Assembly (NCBI GenBank): GCA_015062685.1
Contig: SUUE01000008.1
Span: 1 to 64,000 of the forward strand
Length of the DNA stretch: 64,000 nucleotides
Reading direction: 5' to 3'
Source: Coriobacteriaceae bacterium
Lineage (GTDB): Bacteria; Actinomycetota; Coriobacteriia; Coriobacteriales; Eggerthellaceae
The notes beneath the pieces are model-generated. The model had not been told where the DNA came from. It was given only the letters and a program-made list of their open reading frames with translations, and searched no databases. Below, piece by piece: positions 1-11,539 of the stretch. The first letter of the stretch is position 1. The number at the start of each line of letters is the position of its first letter. The position numbers were made by a program, and so were the translations under genes.

Positions 1-525
1 AAGGGCACCCTGGTGGCCCAACTTTTGCGCCAAGTTCCCGATGCGTGGCTGTCGGTTTCCGCCACGACGCGCGCTCCTCGCGAGGGCGAGGTGGACGGTG
101 TTCACTATTACTTTGTCACGCGCGACCGGTTCATGGAGATGGCGGGCGAAGGCGAGCTGCTCGAATGGGCGGAGTATTCCGGCAATTGCTACGGCACGCC
201 GATGGCAAGCGTTCTCGAGCACATGCAGGCCGGCAACCAGGTCATACTCGAGATTGACGTGCAAGGCGCGTTCCAGATCCGCGAAAAGATACCCGAGGCG
301 CACCTGGTATTCATCGAGCCTCCTTCCATGGAAATCCTCGAGCAGCGCTTGAGGGGCCGCGGCACGGAAGATGAAGAAACTATCAATCGCCGTCTAAAAG
401 CTGCAGAACTGGAACTTTCCCGTAAAATGGAGTATGATATTACGCTTGTGAATGACGAACTCGACGTAGCGGTGCGTGAATTGATCGCTTACGTTGACGG
501 TAAAGCGGAAGAAGCAAGGGAATAG
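1..525 (+). CDS. gmk: Guanylate kinase, 5'-truncated by window edge
   Basis: Open from base 1 in frame; SATTRAPREGEVDGVHYYFV, GNCYGTP and ILEIDVQGA motifs typical of GMK. Confidence 0.93.
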   Translation, partial: KGTLVAQLLRQVPDAWLSVSATTRAPREGEVDGVHYYFVTRDRFMEMAGEGELLEWAEYSGNCYGTPMASVLEHMQAGNQVILEIDVQGAFQIREKIPEAHLVFIEPPSMEILEQRLRGRGTEDEETINRRLKAAELELSRKMEYDITLVNDELDVAVRELIAYVDGKAEEARE

Positions 526-531
526 GGTGCT

Positions 532-792
532 ATGAGCATTATCGAACCGAGAATCGACGTACTCCTCGACAAGACCGACAACGATCGCTTCCTGCTCTGC
601 TCTTTGGCGAGCAAGCGCGCGCATGACATCAACGACATGCTGCGCGGTCAGCGCGATCGTGCGATCCAGATGCAGACCGCGGTGGAGATCGCCCGCGCGT
701 CCGACCGCAAGCCGCTCTCCATTGCGTTCGGCGAGATCGCGCGCGACGACGTGTCCTACGACCCCGAGTCCATCGACGTCAAGTACCACTAA
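532..792 (+). CDS. rpoZ: DNA-directed RNA polymerase omega subunit
   Basis: Small protein directly after gmk; IEPRIDVLLDK...ASKRAHDINDM omega-like N-terminus. Confidence 0.88.
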   Translation: MSIIEPRIDVLLDKTDNDRFLLCSLASKRAHDINDMLRGQRDRAIQMQTAVEIARASDRKPLSIAFGEIARDDVSYDPESIDVKYH

Positions 793-800
793 GGTCGCTC

Positions 801-2021
801 GTGGAGGAGCGTCATCAGCGGATCTGCTTGATCCATTACCATGAAATCGGCCTGAAGGGCCGTAACAGGTCAGTTTTCGAGAAGCGCCTTCTCAAGAATG
901 TGGAGGCGCTTCTCGTCGATTATCCCGTCGTGACGATTCACCGTATCTCGGGCCGCCTCTGCGTGTTCCTCAAGGAGGGCACGACGTTCGAGCGCGCGCT
1001 CGAGGTGGCGGCTACCGTGCGGGACGTACCGGGCGTGGCACGAGTGTCGTGCGGTTTCAAATGCGAGCGGGACCTCGACGTCATGAACTCAGTTGCCGTG
1101 AACGCCCTCGCGGAAACGGGAGACTTCGAGACGTTCAAGGTGAGCGCGCGTCGGAACCACACCGATTTCGAGACCGACTCGATGCAGATGAACCAAATCG
1201 TGGGAGCAGCCCTTTGCGCGGCCTTTCCCGACAAGAAGGTGAAGATGAAGGACCCCGACGTCACCGTCGCGGTTGAGGTGGTCCAGAACGCCGTCTACAT
1301 CTACGCCCGCAGCGAGCGCGGCGTGGGAGGCTTGCCCGTCGGCAGCTCGGGGCGCGTCATGTGCCTGCTGTCGAGTGGAATCGACTCGCCTGTTGCCCTA
1401 TGGAAAATGGCCCGTCGCGGCGCCATCTGCATCGGCGTGCATTTCTCGGGGCGCCCGCAAACGTCCGATACGAGCGAGTACCTCGTGGACGATATCGCCC
1501 ACGTCCTCGAACGCACGGGCTGCATCGCACGTGTCTACGTCGTGCCGTTCGGCGACTACCAAAAGGAGATAGCTCTCAAGGTTCCGCCTTCGTTGCGCGT
1601 GATCATGTACCGCAGGCTCATGTTCAAGGTTGCGGAGCGCTTGGCGAAGCGCGAGAGGGCGGGCGCGCTTGTGACGGGCGAGAGCTTGGGCCAGGTCGCA
1701 TCGCAGACGCTCGACAACATCAGGGCGACGGACCACGCCGTGGAGTGCCCGGTGTTCAGGCCCCTCATCGGTAGCGACAAGCTCGACATCATCGCGGATG
1801 CGCAAAAGCTCGGCTCGTTCGAGATCTCTTCGCAGGACGCGCCGGATTGCTGCACGCTCTTCATGCCCCGCAACCCGGAAACGCATGCGAAGATGGATGC
1901 GGTGCTCGAGGCCGAGTCGCTGCTTCCCGTGGAAGAATGGGTCGAAGAGATCGCGGCGAGCGCCGAGCCGCACGATTACTCGTGCCCCTCGTACAAGCCC
2001 CCGCGAACTGCGGCGCAGTAG
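801..2021 (+). CDS. thiI: tRNA 4-thiouridine synthase ThiI (GTG start)
   Basis: THUMP-like N-terminus, PP-loop LLSSGIDSPVA, RVIMYRRLMFKVAE, TGESLGQVASQTL. Confidence 0.93.
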   Translation: MEERHQRICLIHYHEIGLKGRNRSVFEKRLLKNVEALLVDYPVVTIHRISGRLCVFLKEGTTFERALEVAATVRDVPGVARVSCGFKCERDLDVMNSVAVNALAETGDFETFKVSARRNHTDFETDSMQMNQIVGAALCAAFPDKKVKMKDPDVTVAVEVVQNAVYIYARSERGVGGLPVGSSGRVMCLLSSGIDSPVALWKMARRGAICIGVHFSGRPQTSDTSEYLVDDIAHVLERTGCIARVYVVPFGDYQKEIALKVPPSLRVIMYRRLMFKVAERLAKRERAGALVTGESLGQVASQTLDNIRATDHAVECPVFRPLIGSDKLDIIADAQKLGSFEISSQDAPDCCTLFMPRNPETHAKMDAVLEAESLLPVEEWVEEIAASAEPHDYSCPSYKPPRTAAQ

Positions 2022-2041
2022 CAAATACCTGAAACCGAGTC

Positions 2042-2082
2042 AGCCGGGCAAGTACGACGAGTGCTGCCCGGCTGCTTTTTTT
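2042..2082 (+). terminator. Rho-independent terminator after thiI
   Basis: AGCCGGGCA/TGCCCGGCT stem followed by T-tract. Confidence 0.8.
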
Positions 2083-2212
2083 GTCGGATGCAGCGCACTT
2101 TCGTGTTGGAACCCTGTATGAGGCAATGGAGCGCCTGGCCGGTGCGGGCACCTTGCACGGTAAGGTTACGGGTTTATCGTGGGCTCGCCACGGAAAGCGA
2201 GGTCACGAGAAG

Positions 2213-2881
2213 ATGAGATCAAACACGAAACGAAACATCGCCTCAAAGCTCAACCTCGCTTCCGTGGGGAAGCCGGCGCTGGCGGGTGCGTTCGCGCTCG
2301 TGGTCATGGTGGCAGTCGTAGCCGGCCGCATCGTCATCGATACTGCCACCGCCAGCGTCTTCGAGATCGAGCCTGCCGGGGAGAAGGCAGAGCAAACGGA
2401 GGAGCCCGGGCAGGCCGTCTCTGAAGGCAGTATCCAAGTGCACGTGGCGGGCTGCGTAGCGGCGCCGGGCGTTGTGGTGCTCGACGAGGGCTCGCGCGTA
2501 GCTGATGCGGTTGCGGCAGCCGGCGGGTTCTCCGAGGGGGCCGCTGCTGACGCCGTGAACCTCGCGCGCGTCATCCAGGACGGGGAGAAGGTGCTCATCC
2601 CCACGGCGGAGCAGGCTACTAACGGCAGTGCCGGCCCGCAGGGGACCGACAGCGATGCGGGCGGGCAGCAGGGCGCGGCTTCCGGCACCGGGGTCGTCAA
2701 CATCAACACGGCGGGAACGGGCGAGCTCCAGTCTCTCCCCGGGATCGGCCCGTCGACTGCTGCGAAGATCGTCGAAGACCGAAAGGCGAACGGGCCGTTC
2801 AAGAGCCGCGATGACCTCAAGCGCGTATCGGGCATAGGGGAGAAGAAGTACGAGGGCATCGCGGACCTCATCTGCGTATGA
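2213..2881 (+). CDS. comEA: ComEA family helix-hairpin-helix DNA-binding protein
   Basis: N-terminal TM, SLBB-like middle, C-terminal VNINTAGTGELQSLPGIGPSTAAKIVEDR HhH; overlaps comEC start. Confidence 0.9.
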   Translation: MRSNTKRNIASKLNLASVGKPALAGAFALVVMVAVVAGRIVIDTATASVFEIEPAGEKAEQTEEPGQAVSEGSIQVHVAGCVAAPGVVVLDEGSRVADAVAAAGGFSEGAAADAVNLARVIQDGEKVLIPTAEQATNGSAGPQGTDSDAGGQQGAASGTGVVNINTAGTGELQSLPGIGPSTAAKIVEDRKANGPFKSRDDLKRVSGIGEKKYEGIADLICV

Positions 2882-5259
2882 CGGCCGAGGAGTTCGACTG
2901 GCGCTTCGAGGGAAGGAGGCCGTCGCTGCCCATGCCCTTCCTCGGCGGGCTGGCGCTCTGGGCTGGCTGCGCCGCGTCGTTCTCATGCGCGAGGATGCTC
3001 GACGGGGCCGCATGCGCGACAATCGCGCTCGCGGCAGCCCTCTCGGCCTGCGCGTTGGGCGCGCTGTCCGCAGCCGTTTACCGCTGGAGCGCGATGGAGC
3101 GGCCGATGGCCGGGGAAGGCCGGGCGCGGTCTGTTCCAGCGCGTTTCATTCCTGTCGGCTTGGCTGCGTGCATGGGGCTGCTCGGGTGCAGCCTGGGTTT
3201 CGGGCAAGCCGCGCTCATTCACTCCGCCGCAATCGCGTACGACGGGCGGCAGCTCACGTGCCAGGTCGTGATGCTGGAGGATTCTTCCGAAGGGGCTTAC
3301 GGCGAAAGCTGTCTCGTGTCGCTCGAGCTCCCCGAGGGCAAGACCGAGCGTGCATGCGCGCGGTTCCCCTCGGGGGAGGTGCTGCTCTGCGGCGAGCGCG
3401 CAACGGTCACGGTCGCGTTGAGCGCGTCGGACATCGAACGCGGCGATTACGACTGGGGCCGCGGAGCCGCGTTGACGGCGCGGGTGGGAGAGTGCTCCCG
3501 CGTTCCGGCATCGCCGCCTTATGGCTGGCTCCTCGCGGCTCGGTCAAGTGCCATCGGGGCGTTCGAAGACGGTTCGGACACGGGGTACCTGCTGCAGGCG
3601 CTCGTATGCGGCTACAGGCGCGGGGTGCGCGGCACGGCCCTCTACGCTTCGTTCCAGGCGTGCGGCTTGGCGCACCTCATAGCGGTGTCCGGTGCTCATC
3701 TCGTGATCGTAACGTCGCTGTTCGCAGCTTTCTTAAGGGCCCTTCGCGCTCCGAGGAGGTTGAGCATAAGCGTTCTCGTCTGCGTCATGGCGTCATATCT
3801 CATCTTCTCGGGCGCGCCCGTATCGGCGCTCCGCGCAACGCTCATGTCGAGCGTGGGGGTCATGTCTCTGCTCGCCCGCAGGAGGCCTTCTTCGCTGAGC
3901 GCTCTGGGGGTCTGCCTCATCGCTATCATTTGCACGTCGCCGCCTTCTTCGGTGTCCCCCTCGCTCGCGCTTTCCGCGCTCTCGACTGCCGGCATAGTGA
4001 TCTTCTCTCCGCTCTTCGGCGCTTTGGTCTCGTCGACCCCGCTCGGTAAGGTCCCGTTCCTGTCGGAACCGCTCGTCATCACCTTCGCGGCGGCGGTTCT
4101 CTCGCAGCCCCTGTCGTGCGCGCTGTTCTCCAAGCTCCCGCTCGTTTCCCCGCTTGCGAACGTCGCGTGCGCGCCCCTCTTCCCGCTCTGCTGCGCGGCG
4201 GGGCTGCTCTACGCGGTGCTCGCGATAGCCCATCTTCCCCTTGCCGGCGCTTTCGCGGTTGCGGCGAATGCGCTCGCGGGCTTGATGAAGGGTGTCGTGG
4301 CGGTTCTATCGCAGGTGCCCTACGGGTCGGTTCCTGCGAGCATATCGATGCAAGCCGCCCTTGTTCTCACCGTAGCCATGGGCTTCTTGCTCTGGGCCGG
4401 ATGGAACGAGCGCTTGATGCGGAACGCGGGCGCGCTCGCGCTCGTCGTGTGCTTGGGCGTGGGCGTGTCCTTCCTCCAAGCGCAGGGGGACAGGATAATC
4501 ATGCTCGACGTCGGCCAAGGCGATGCGTTCCTGTTGCAGAGCCGCGGGCAAACGCTCCTCGTGGACACGGGCAACCAGGACTCATTGCTCATGAAGGGCC
4601 TGGGATCGCACGGGTTGGCGCACCTGGATAGCGTCCTCGTCACGCATGCCGACGACGACCATTGCGGTTCGCTCGACGCCATCGCAAGCGCGGTGGACGT
4701 CGATAGGGTGCTCGTCGCTTCGGGAGTGCTCTCGAATTCCTCGGATGCTTGCGTCAGGCTGGCCGAGAACGCCTGGGCTGCTGCCAGGGATGTGGTGGAG
4801 CTCGGGTACGGGGACCGTTTCGACGTCGGGGCGTTCTCCCTTTGCGTGGTCTGGCCGCACGAGCTGTCCGACGACGCGGGCAATGCTGACAGCGTTTGCC
4901 TGCTCGTCAGGTACGATGGCGATGCGGATGGCGCGGCCGATGCGGTCGCCCTCTTCACAGGCGATGCGGAGGGCGAGCAAATCCAGCACATCCTGGACGA
5001 GCGCGGATTGCGGGGCGTCGACCTGCTTAAGGTCGGCCACCACGGGTCGCGCAAAGCGCTCACGGTAAGTGAGGCTGAAGCCCTCAGCCCGCGAATCTCG
5101 CTCATCGGCGTGGGGAAGGGCAACCGCTACGGGCACCCCACGGCTGAAATCCTCTCGATGCTCGAGGGCGTTGGGAGCGCCGTGTACCGCTCGGACGAGA
5201 ACGGCGAGGCCATCTGCGTCTTCACCCCCACCGCGATAAGCGTGACGTGCGAGAAATGA
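2878..5259 (+). CDS. comEC: ComEC/Rec2 family competence protein with metallo-beta-lactamase domain
   Basis: Polytopic; AHLIAVSGAHLVIV; C-terminal LDVGQGDAFLLQ...THADDDH. Confidence 0.92.
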   Translation: MTAEEFDWRFEGRRPSLPMPFLGGLALWAGCAASFSCARMLDGAACATIALAAALSACALGALSAAVYRWSAMERPMAGEGRARSVPARFIPVGLAACMGLLGCSLGFGQAALIHSAAIAYDGRQLTCQVVMLEDSSEGAYGESCLVSLELPEGKTERACARFPSGEVLLCGERATVTVALSASDIERGDYDWGRGAALTARVGECSRVPASPPYGWLLAARSSAIGAFEDGSDTGYLLQALVCGYRRGVRGTALYASFQACGLAHLIAVSGAHLVIVTSLFAAFLRALRAPRRLSISVLVCVMASYLIFSGAPVSALRATLMSSVGVMSLLARRRPSSLSALGVCLIAIICTSPPSSVSPSLALSALSTAGIVIFSPLFGALVSSTPLGKVPFLSEPLVITFAAAVLSQPLSCALFSKLPLVSPLANVACAPLFPLCCAAGLLYAVLAIAHLPLAGAFAVAANALAGLMKGVVAVLSQVPYGSVPASISMQAALVLTVAMGFLLWAGWNERLMRNAGALALVVCLGVGVSFLQAQGDRIIMLDVGQGDAFLLQSRGQTLLVDTGNQDSLLMKGLGSHGLAHLDSVLVTHADDDHCGSLDAIASAVDVDRVLVASGVLSNSSDACVRLAENAWAAARDVVELGYGDRFDVGAFSLCVVWPHELSDDAGNADSVCLLVRYDGDADGAADAVALFTGDAEGEQIQHILDERGLRGVDLLKVGHHGSRKALTVSEAEALSPRISLIGVGKGNRYGHPTAEILSMLEGVGSAVYRSDENGEAICVFTPTAISVTCEK

Positions 5260-5335
5260 GCTCCGGGCATACCCCGGCGCGCGACGCAATCATGGCGGAT
5301 AAGTGGTCGGCGCATCCATGGGTTACAATGCTTCC

Positions 5336-6304
5336 ATGGCTACTAACGATCAGCAAAAGCTCCTTCCCGCATATCTCGTAGTTGGCGAAGACGCCCTCAA
5401 GCGGCGCACCGTGCTCGAGCGCCTGCGGAAGCGCGTCGCCGCCATCGGCGACCTCGATTTCAACCACGACGAGTTCGATGGCGCGAACGCGGACGGCGGC
5501 GACATCGCGATATCGTGCAACACGCTCCCGTTCGCGAGCGATATCAGGCTCGTCGAGGTGCGCAACGTCGAGAAGCTCGGAAAGCAGGATGCCGAAGTGC
5601 TCGTGGCATACCTCGCGTCGCCTAATGTCACGACCGTGCTCGCCATGTCGGGCGAGAAGCTCGCGAAGAACACGCGCCTGTACAAGGCGGTAGCGGCCCT
5701 CGGGAAGACGGCCGTCATCGATTGCGCGCCCATGAAGCGCTACGAGCTCGCCCGCGCGTTGCGCGAGATGGCCGTTGGCCATGGGTTCACGCTCACGTCG
5801 GGCGCCGCCGAGAAGCTGCTCGCGCTCGTGGGCGAAGACACCGTGAGGCTCGACTCCGAGCTTCGGAAGCTCGCCCTGGCGCACAAGGGCACGACGGCGG
5901 TCGGGGAGCGCGAGGTGGAATCGCTCGTCGCGCGGACGACGGAGGCGAAGCCCTGGGAATTCACCGATGCGTTCTCGGCGCGCGACGCCAAGCGCTGCCT
6001 GAAGGTAAAGTCCCGCCTCGATTCGGCTTCGCCCTATGCTCTCATGGCAATGTGCACGAACAGGCTACGCGAGCTTTGCTGCGCCAAATCTCTCGCCCAG
6101 CGCGGCGAATCGTCACGGCTCGCCCAGGTGCTCAAGGTGCCCGCGTGGCGCGTGAAGAACCACGACGCTTGGGCAAGGAACTTCAGCGATGCCGAGCTGC
6201 GCGCAGCGTTCTCGAGCGCGCGCGACTGCGAGCGCGCCATGAAGAGCGGCGCGGACCCGGAGCGCGCTTTCGAGGAATGGTACTTGGGCGTCATCGCTCG
6301 ATGA
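5336..6304 (+). CDS. holA: DNA polymerase III delta subunit
   Basis: HolA-like sequence after comEC; TACAAT 6 nt before ATG 5336 supports this start. Confidence 0.85.
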   Translation: MATNDQQKLLPAYLVVGEDALKRRTVLERLRKRVAAIGDLDFNHDEFDGANADGGDIAISCNTLPFASDIRLVEVRNVEKLGKQDAEVLVAYLASPNVTTVLAMSGEKLAKNTRLYKAVAALGKTAVIDCAPMKRYELARALREMAVGHGFTLTSGAAEKLLALVGEDTVRLDSELRKLALAHKGTTAVGEREVESLVARTTEAKPWEFTDAFSARDAKRCLKVKSRLDSASPYALMAMCTNRLRELCCAKSLAQRGESSRLAQVLKVPAWRVKNHDAWARNFSDAELRAAFSSARDCERAMKSGADPERAFEEWYLGVIAR

Positions 6305-6326
6305 TGCACGAAAGCGGATAAGCGCT

Positions 6327-7292
6327 ATGCAAGGCCTCTTCGGGAAATACCGCGTTCTCTTGGCGCCGATGGCGGGCGTGAGCGACATCGCGCTCCGCAC
6401 GCTTTGTCGCGAGCAGGGCGCGGACATGACCTTCACCGAGATGGTGTCCGCGAAGGGCCTCTCGTACGCGAACGAGAAGACGCGCCATCTGCTCGACCTT
6501 GCACCAGGCGAAGATCGGGTCGCGGTCCAACTGTTCGGGCACGAGCCTGCAACGATGGCATCCCAGGCAGCATGGATAGAAGGCACGATGGGCGATTCGC
6601 TCGCGTATCTCGACGTGAACATGGGCTGCCCTGTCAGGAAAATAGCGGGAAAGGGCGACGGATGCGCGCTCATGCGCGACCCCGAGCTCGCAGCCGATGT
6701 CATCGATGCCATCGTGAAGTTGGTGAAGCACCCCGTAACCTGCAAGTTCCGAAGGGGCTGGACGCTCGGCGAGGAAACGGCCCCAGAATTCGCGAAGCGC
6801 ATGGAGCAAGCCGGTGCGGCTGCGGTCGCCGTTCATGGGCGCTTCGGGGAGCAGATGTATCGGGGCGACGCCGAATGGGGCGTCATCGGGCGCGTGAAAG
6901 AGGCGGTCGGAATCCCGGTTGTAGGCAACGGCGACATCAGGAGCGGGGAAGACTGCATTCGCATGGCGGAGCAGACGGGCTGCGATGCCGTGATGATCGC
7001 GCGTGCCGCCGAAGGCAACCCCTGGATATTCGCTGAAGCGAAGGCGGCGCTCGACGGAGCGGCGTACGAGGCCCCGTCTCTCGCCGAACGGCTCGCCGTG
7101 GCGCGCCGTCATGCAGAGCTGCTCACGCAGCGCGAAGGCCGCAACATCGTTCGCATGCGCAAGCACGCTGCCTGGTACGTCACCGGTTTGCCCGGAGCGG
7201 CGAAGGCGCGCGGCATGTTCAACGAATGCACGAGCCTAGAAGAGTTCAACCACGTATTCGACCTGCTCGAAGAACGTTCCGGTGGGCGATAG
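6327..7292 (+). CDS. dusB: tRNA-dihydrouridine synthase (DusB family)
   Basis: LAPMAGVSDIALRTLCREQGA, DVNMGCPVRKI, GNGDI. Confidence 0.92.
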   Translation: MQGLFGKYRVLLAPMAGVSDIALRTLCREQGADMTFTEMVSAKGLSYANEKTRHLLDLAPGEDRVAVQLFGHEPATMASQAAWIEGTMGDSLAYLDVNMGCPVRKIAGKGDGCALMRDPELAADVIDAIVKLVKHPVTCKFRRGWTLGEETAPEFAKRMEQAGAAAVAVHGRFGEQMYRGDAEWGVIGRVKEAVGIPVVGNGDIRSGEDCIRMAEQTGCDAVMIARAAEGNPWIFAEAKAALDGAAYEAPSLAERLAVARRHAELLTQREGRNIVRMRKHAAWYVTGLPGAAKARGMFNECTSLEEFNHVFDLLEERSGGR

Positions 7293-7308
7293 CCGTCAAG
7301 GAGGGGTC

Positions 7309-8424
7309 ATGCCGCATCATCCGTACAAGGCTCTCTACATCCACGTTCCTTTCTGCGTGAAGCGTTGCGGCTACTGCGATTTCGCCACGAGCGCCGTTCC
7401 GCGCGAGGATAAGCGCATCGATTCGTATGTCGAGCAGCTCGTGACGGACATCAGGCGTTACTCGAAGCAGGGCGAGCTTCTCGACGTCGAGAGCGTTTAC
7501 ATCGGCGGGGGCACTCCCTCGCACATCGGGCCATCGCGGCTATCGAGCCTTCTCTACGCGCTCGGCGTGTCCATGGACCTCACGCGCGAAGACCTCGAGT
7601 TCACCATGGAGGCCAACCCTGAGAGCCTCGACGTGCGCATGGTGCGCGATATCTGGGCATTGGGCGTGAACCGCCTCTCCATCGGCATCCAGAGCTTCGA
7701 CGACGAAGTGCTGTCCATTCTCGGCCGCGCGCACGATGCCGAACGGGCAAGGAATGCGGTCCGCGAAGCCCAAGAGCGTTTCGAGAACGTGAGCGTGGAC
7801 CTAATGTGCGGCATCCCGGGGCAGTCGCTTGAATCGCTCGAGGCGTCCGTGCGCGAAGCCGTCGATCTGGGCGTCAAGCACGTGAGCATGTACCCGCTCA
7901 CCATCGAGCCCCATACGCCGTTCGACAAGGCGGTCCTTCGCGGAGAGATGCCCGAGCCCGACGATGACGTCGAAGCCGAGCACATGGAGGCCGCCGAGCG
8001 CATCCTGCGTGCCGCCGGCTTCGAGCGCTACGAAGTTGCGAGTTACGCCAAGCCCGGCTACGAATCCAAGCACAACACCTCGTATTGGACGGGGGTGCCC
8101 TACATCGGCATAGGCGAGAGCGCAACCACGATGACGCAGAACGACGAGCGCCGCATGCGCGTCATGAACAACCAGATCGTCGACGACCTCGACCGCCGCC
8201 AGATGGAAGCCGAGGATCTCATGCTCGGCATGCGCATGTCGCGGGGCGTGTCGGATGAGCGCCTCGCAATCGCCTCCAGTTTCCTTCCTGAAGCACTCGA
8301 CGTCATGAAATCACTCGAAGAAGACGGGTACGTCGAGCATCTGGACTCTCGCTGGCGTCCCACGTCAAAAGGCTGGCTCTGCGGCAACGACCTCTACGGC
8401 CGCCTACTTGACCTCGCACCGTAG
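7309..8424 (+). CDS. hemW: Radical SAM heme chaperone HemW-like
   Basis: YIHVPFCVKRCGYCDF, YIGGGTPS, GIQSFDDEVL; RBS ggagggg before ATG 7309. Confidence 0.9.
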   Translation: MPHHPYKALYIHVPFCVKRCGYCDFATSAVPREDKRIDSYVEQLVTDIRRYSKQGELLDVESVYIGGGTPSHIGPSRLSSLLYALGVSMDLTREDLEFTMEANPESLDVRMVRDIWALGVNRLSIGIQSFDDEVLSILGRAHDAERARNAVREAQERFENVSVDLMCGIPGQSLESLEASVREAVDLGVKHVSMYPLTIEPHTPFDKAVLRGEMPEPDDDVEAEHMEAAERILRAAGFERYEVASYAKPGYESKHNTSYWTGVPYIGIGESATTMTQNDERRMRVMNNQIVDDLDRRQMEAEDLMLGMRMSRGVSDERLAIASSFLPEALDVMKSLEEDGYVEHLDSRWRPTSKGWLCGNDLYGRLLDLAP

Positions 8425-8535
8425 TCAGGGGGGGCGGGCGCTCAAGCCGCCCGTTTGTCGGGCGGGTGGCCGCATTTCTGGCACGCGCGGGCATGCGGGA
8501 GCTTAAATGGTGTTCCTCTCCCGAGTTTTTCTCTA

Positions 8536-8703
8536 GCGGGAGAGCGTAGCGTTTTGGCTTGGCCGCGCGGGCGTAGCGAGGTCAAGCCAAAGGAGCTGAG
8601 AGACCCACTTTTCGCCTGTCCTTGGCGAAAAGTTGGCTCGAAGCGACGACGCGTCGAGCGTAGTCCGCGCGGCCAAGCCAAAACGCGGACAGTGGGTCAA
8701 ACG
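8536..8703. repeat. Intergenic palindromic element A between convergent hemW and lepA
   Basis: 22-bp inverted repeat 8549-8570 / 8665-8686 (GCGTTTTGGCTTGGCCGCGCGG); inner ACTTTTCGCC/GGCGAAAAGT hairpin; outer boxes CGGGAGAGCGTAGC and CGGACAGTGGGTCAAACG shared with element B. Confidence 0.85.
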
Positions 8704-8705
8704 CG

Positions 8706-10535
<1,830 letters not shown>

Positions 10536-10635
10536 TGCCTAACTTTCTCAAGACTTCTGGTTGCGTCGCTACATTCTATGCTAAGATTTCAGGGTTTCGT
10601 CTGGAAACAAGACTTTACATACGGAGGAACTAAGA

Positions 10636-11181
10636 GTGGCAAACATCAAGAGTCAGAAGAAGCGTAACATTACGAACGAGAAAGCGCGCATGCGTAACCG
10701 CGCTGTTAAGTCCGAGCTCAAGACCGCGACCCGTCGCGTCAAGGATGCAGTCGCCGCCGGGAACGGCGCCGAGGCATTTGCCGCAGCCATGGCTGCTTGC
10801 CGTCTGATGGACAAGGCCGTGTCGAAGGGCGTCATCCACAAGAACCAGGCTGCCAACCGCAAGAGTGGTATCATGGCTCTCGTGAACCCCATCGTCACCG
10901 ACGAGGATCGCGCTGCTTACGTGAAGCCGGCTCCCAAGCAGGCTAACACTGGCTCGAAAAAGGCTGCTCGCAAGGCCGAGCGCGAGGCCGAGATGAAGAA
11001 GGCCAACGAGGAGAAGGCGAAGCGCCGCGAGAAGCAGCTGAAGGAAGAGAAGAAGGCTGCCGAGCGCAAGGCCAAGGAGGCCGAGGAGGCTGCCAAGGCC
11101 GAGGCTGAGGCCGCTGCCGCCGAGGCCGCCGCTGCTGAGGCAGAGGCTGCCGAGGAAGCAACCGAAGAGGCTGCCGAATAA
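10636..11181 (+). CDS. rpsT: 30S ribosomal protein S20 with about 90-aa charged C-terminal extension (GTG start)
   Basis: [35 protein letters not shown] is S20; KAE-rich tail follows. Confidence 0.94.
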   Translation: MANIKSQKKRNITNEKARMRNRAVKSELKTATRRVKDAVAAGNGAEAFAAAMAACRLMDKAVSKGVIHKNQAANRKSGIMALVNPIVTDEDRAAYVKPAPKQANTGSKKAARKAEREAEMKKANEEKAKRREKQLKEEKKAAERKAKEAEEAAKAEAEAAAAEAAAAEAEAAEEATEEAAE

Positions 11182-11220
11182 ATAAAGCAATGGGCCGAAG
11201 GTCCATCCGCATATCAAGGC

Positions 11221-11252
11221 AAGAAGGCTCCCAATGGGAGCCTTCTTGTTTA
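11221..11252 (+). terminator. rpsT terminator
   Basis: AAGAAGGCTCCC-AAT-GGGAGCCTTCTT hairpin. Confidence 0.8.
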
Positions 11253-11289
11253 TGTAAACAACCATAAGCCGCAGCATCCCCTCGCCCCA

Positions 11290-11429
11290 CGGGAGAGCGA
11301 AGCCCCGCCTACTGGGATGCCCTGCGCCGGCCTTCCGCAGCAGAAAGATTTTTTGTGGGCACAAACGCCCAGCGAGGAACCAGCCGGCGCAGGGCATCCC
11401 AGTAGGCGGGGCGGACAGTAGGTCAAACG
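11290..11429. repeat. Intergenic palindromic element B
   Basis: 29-bp perfect inverted repeat 11303-11331 / 11383-11411 (CCCCGCCTACTGGGATGCCCTGCGCCGGC); outer boxes CGGGAGAGCGAAGC and CGGACAGTAGGTCAAACG shared with element A. Confidence 0.88.
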
Positions 11430-11461
11430 TTTCTGTTCGTTTGACGCTTGCGTAACACTGT

Positions 11462-11488
11462 TTATCACTCTCTCCGCGAGACTGCTAA
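11462..11488. promoter_or_regulatory. CIRCE-like operator upstream of hrcA
   Basis: TTATCACTC-N9-GACTGCTAA: one mismatch per arm to TTAGCACTC-N9-GAGTGCTAA. Confidence 0.72.
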
Positions 11489-11539
11489 AATCGAATGTTG
11501 AGTATTGGGACAATCAAGTAGACGATTGGAGGCGGCGAA

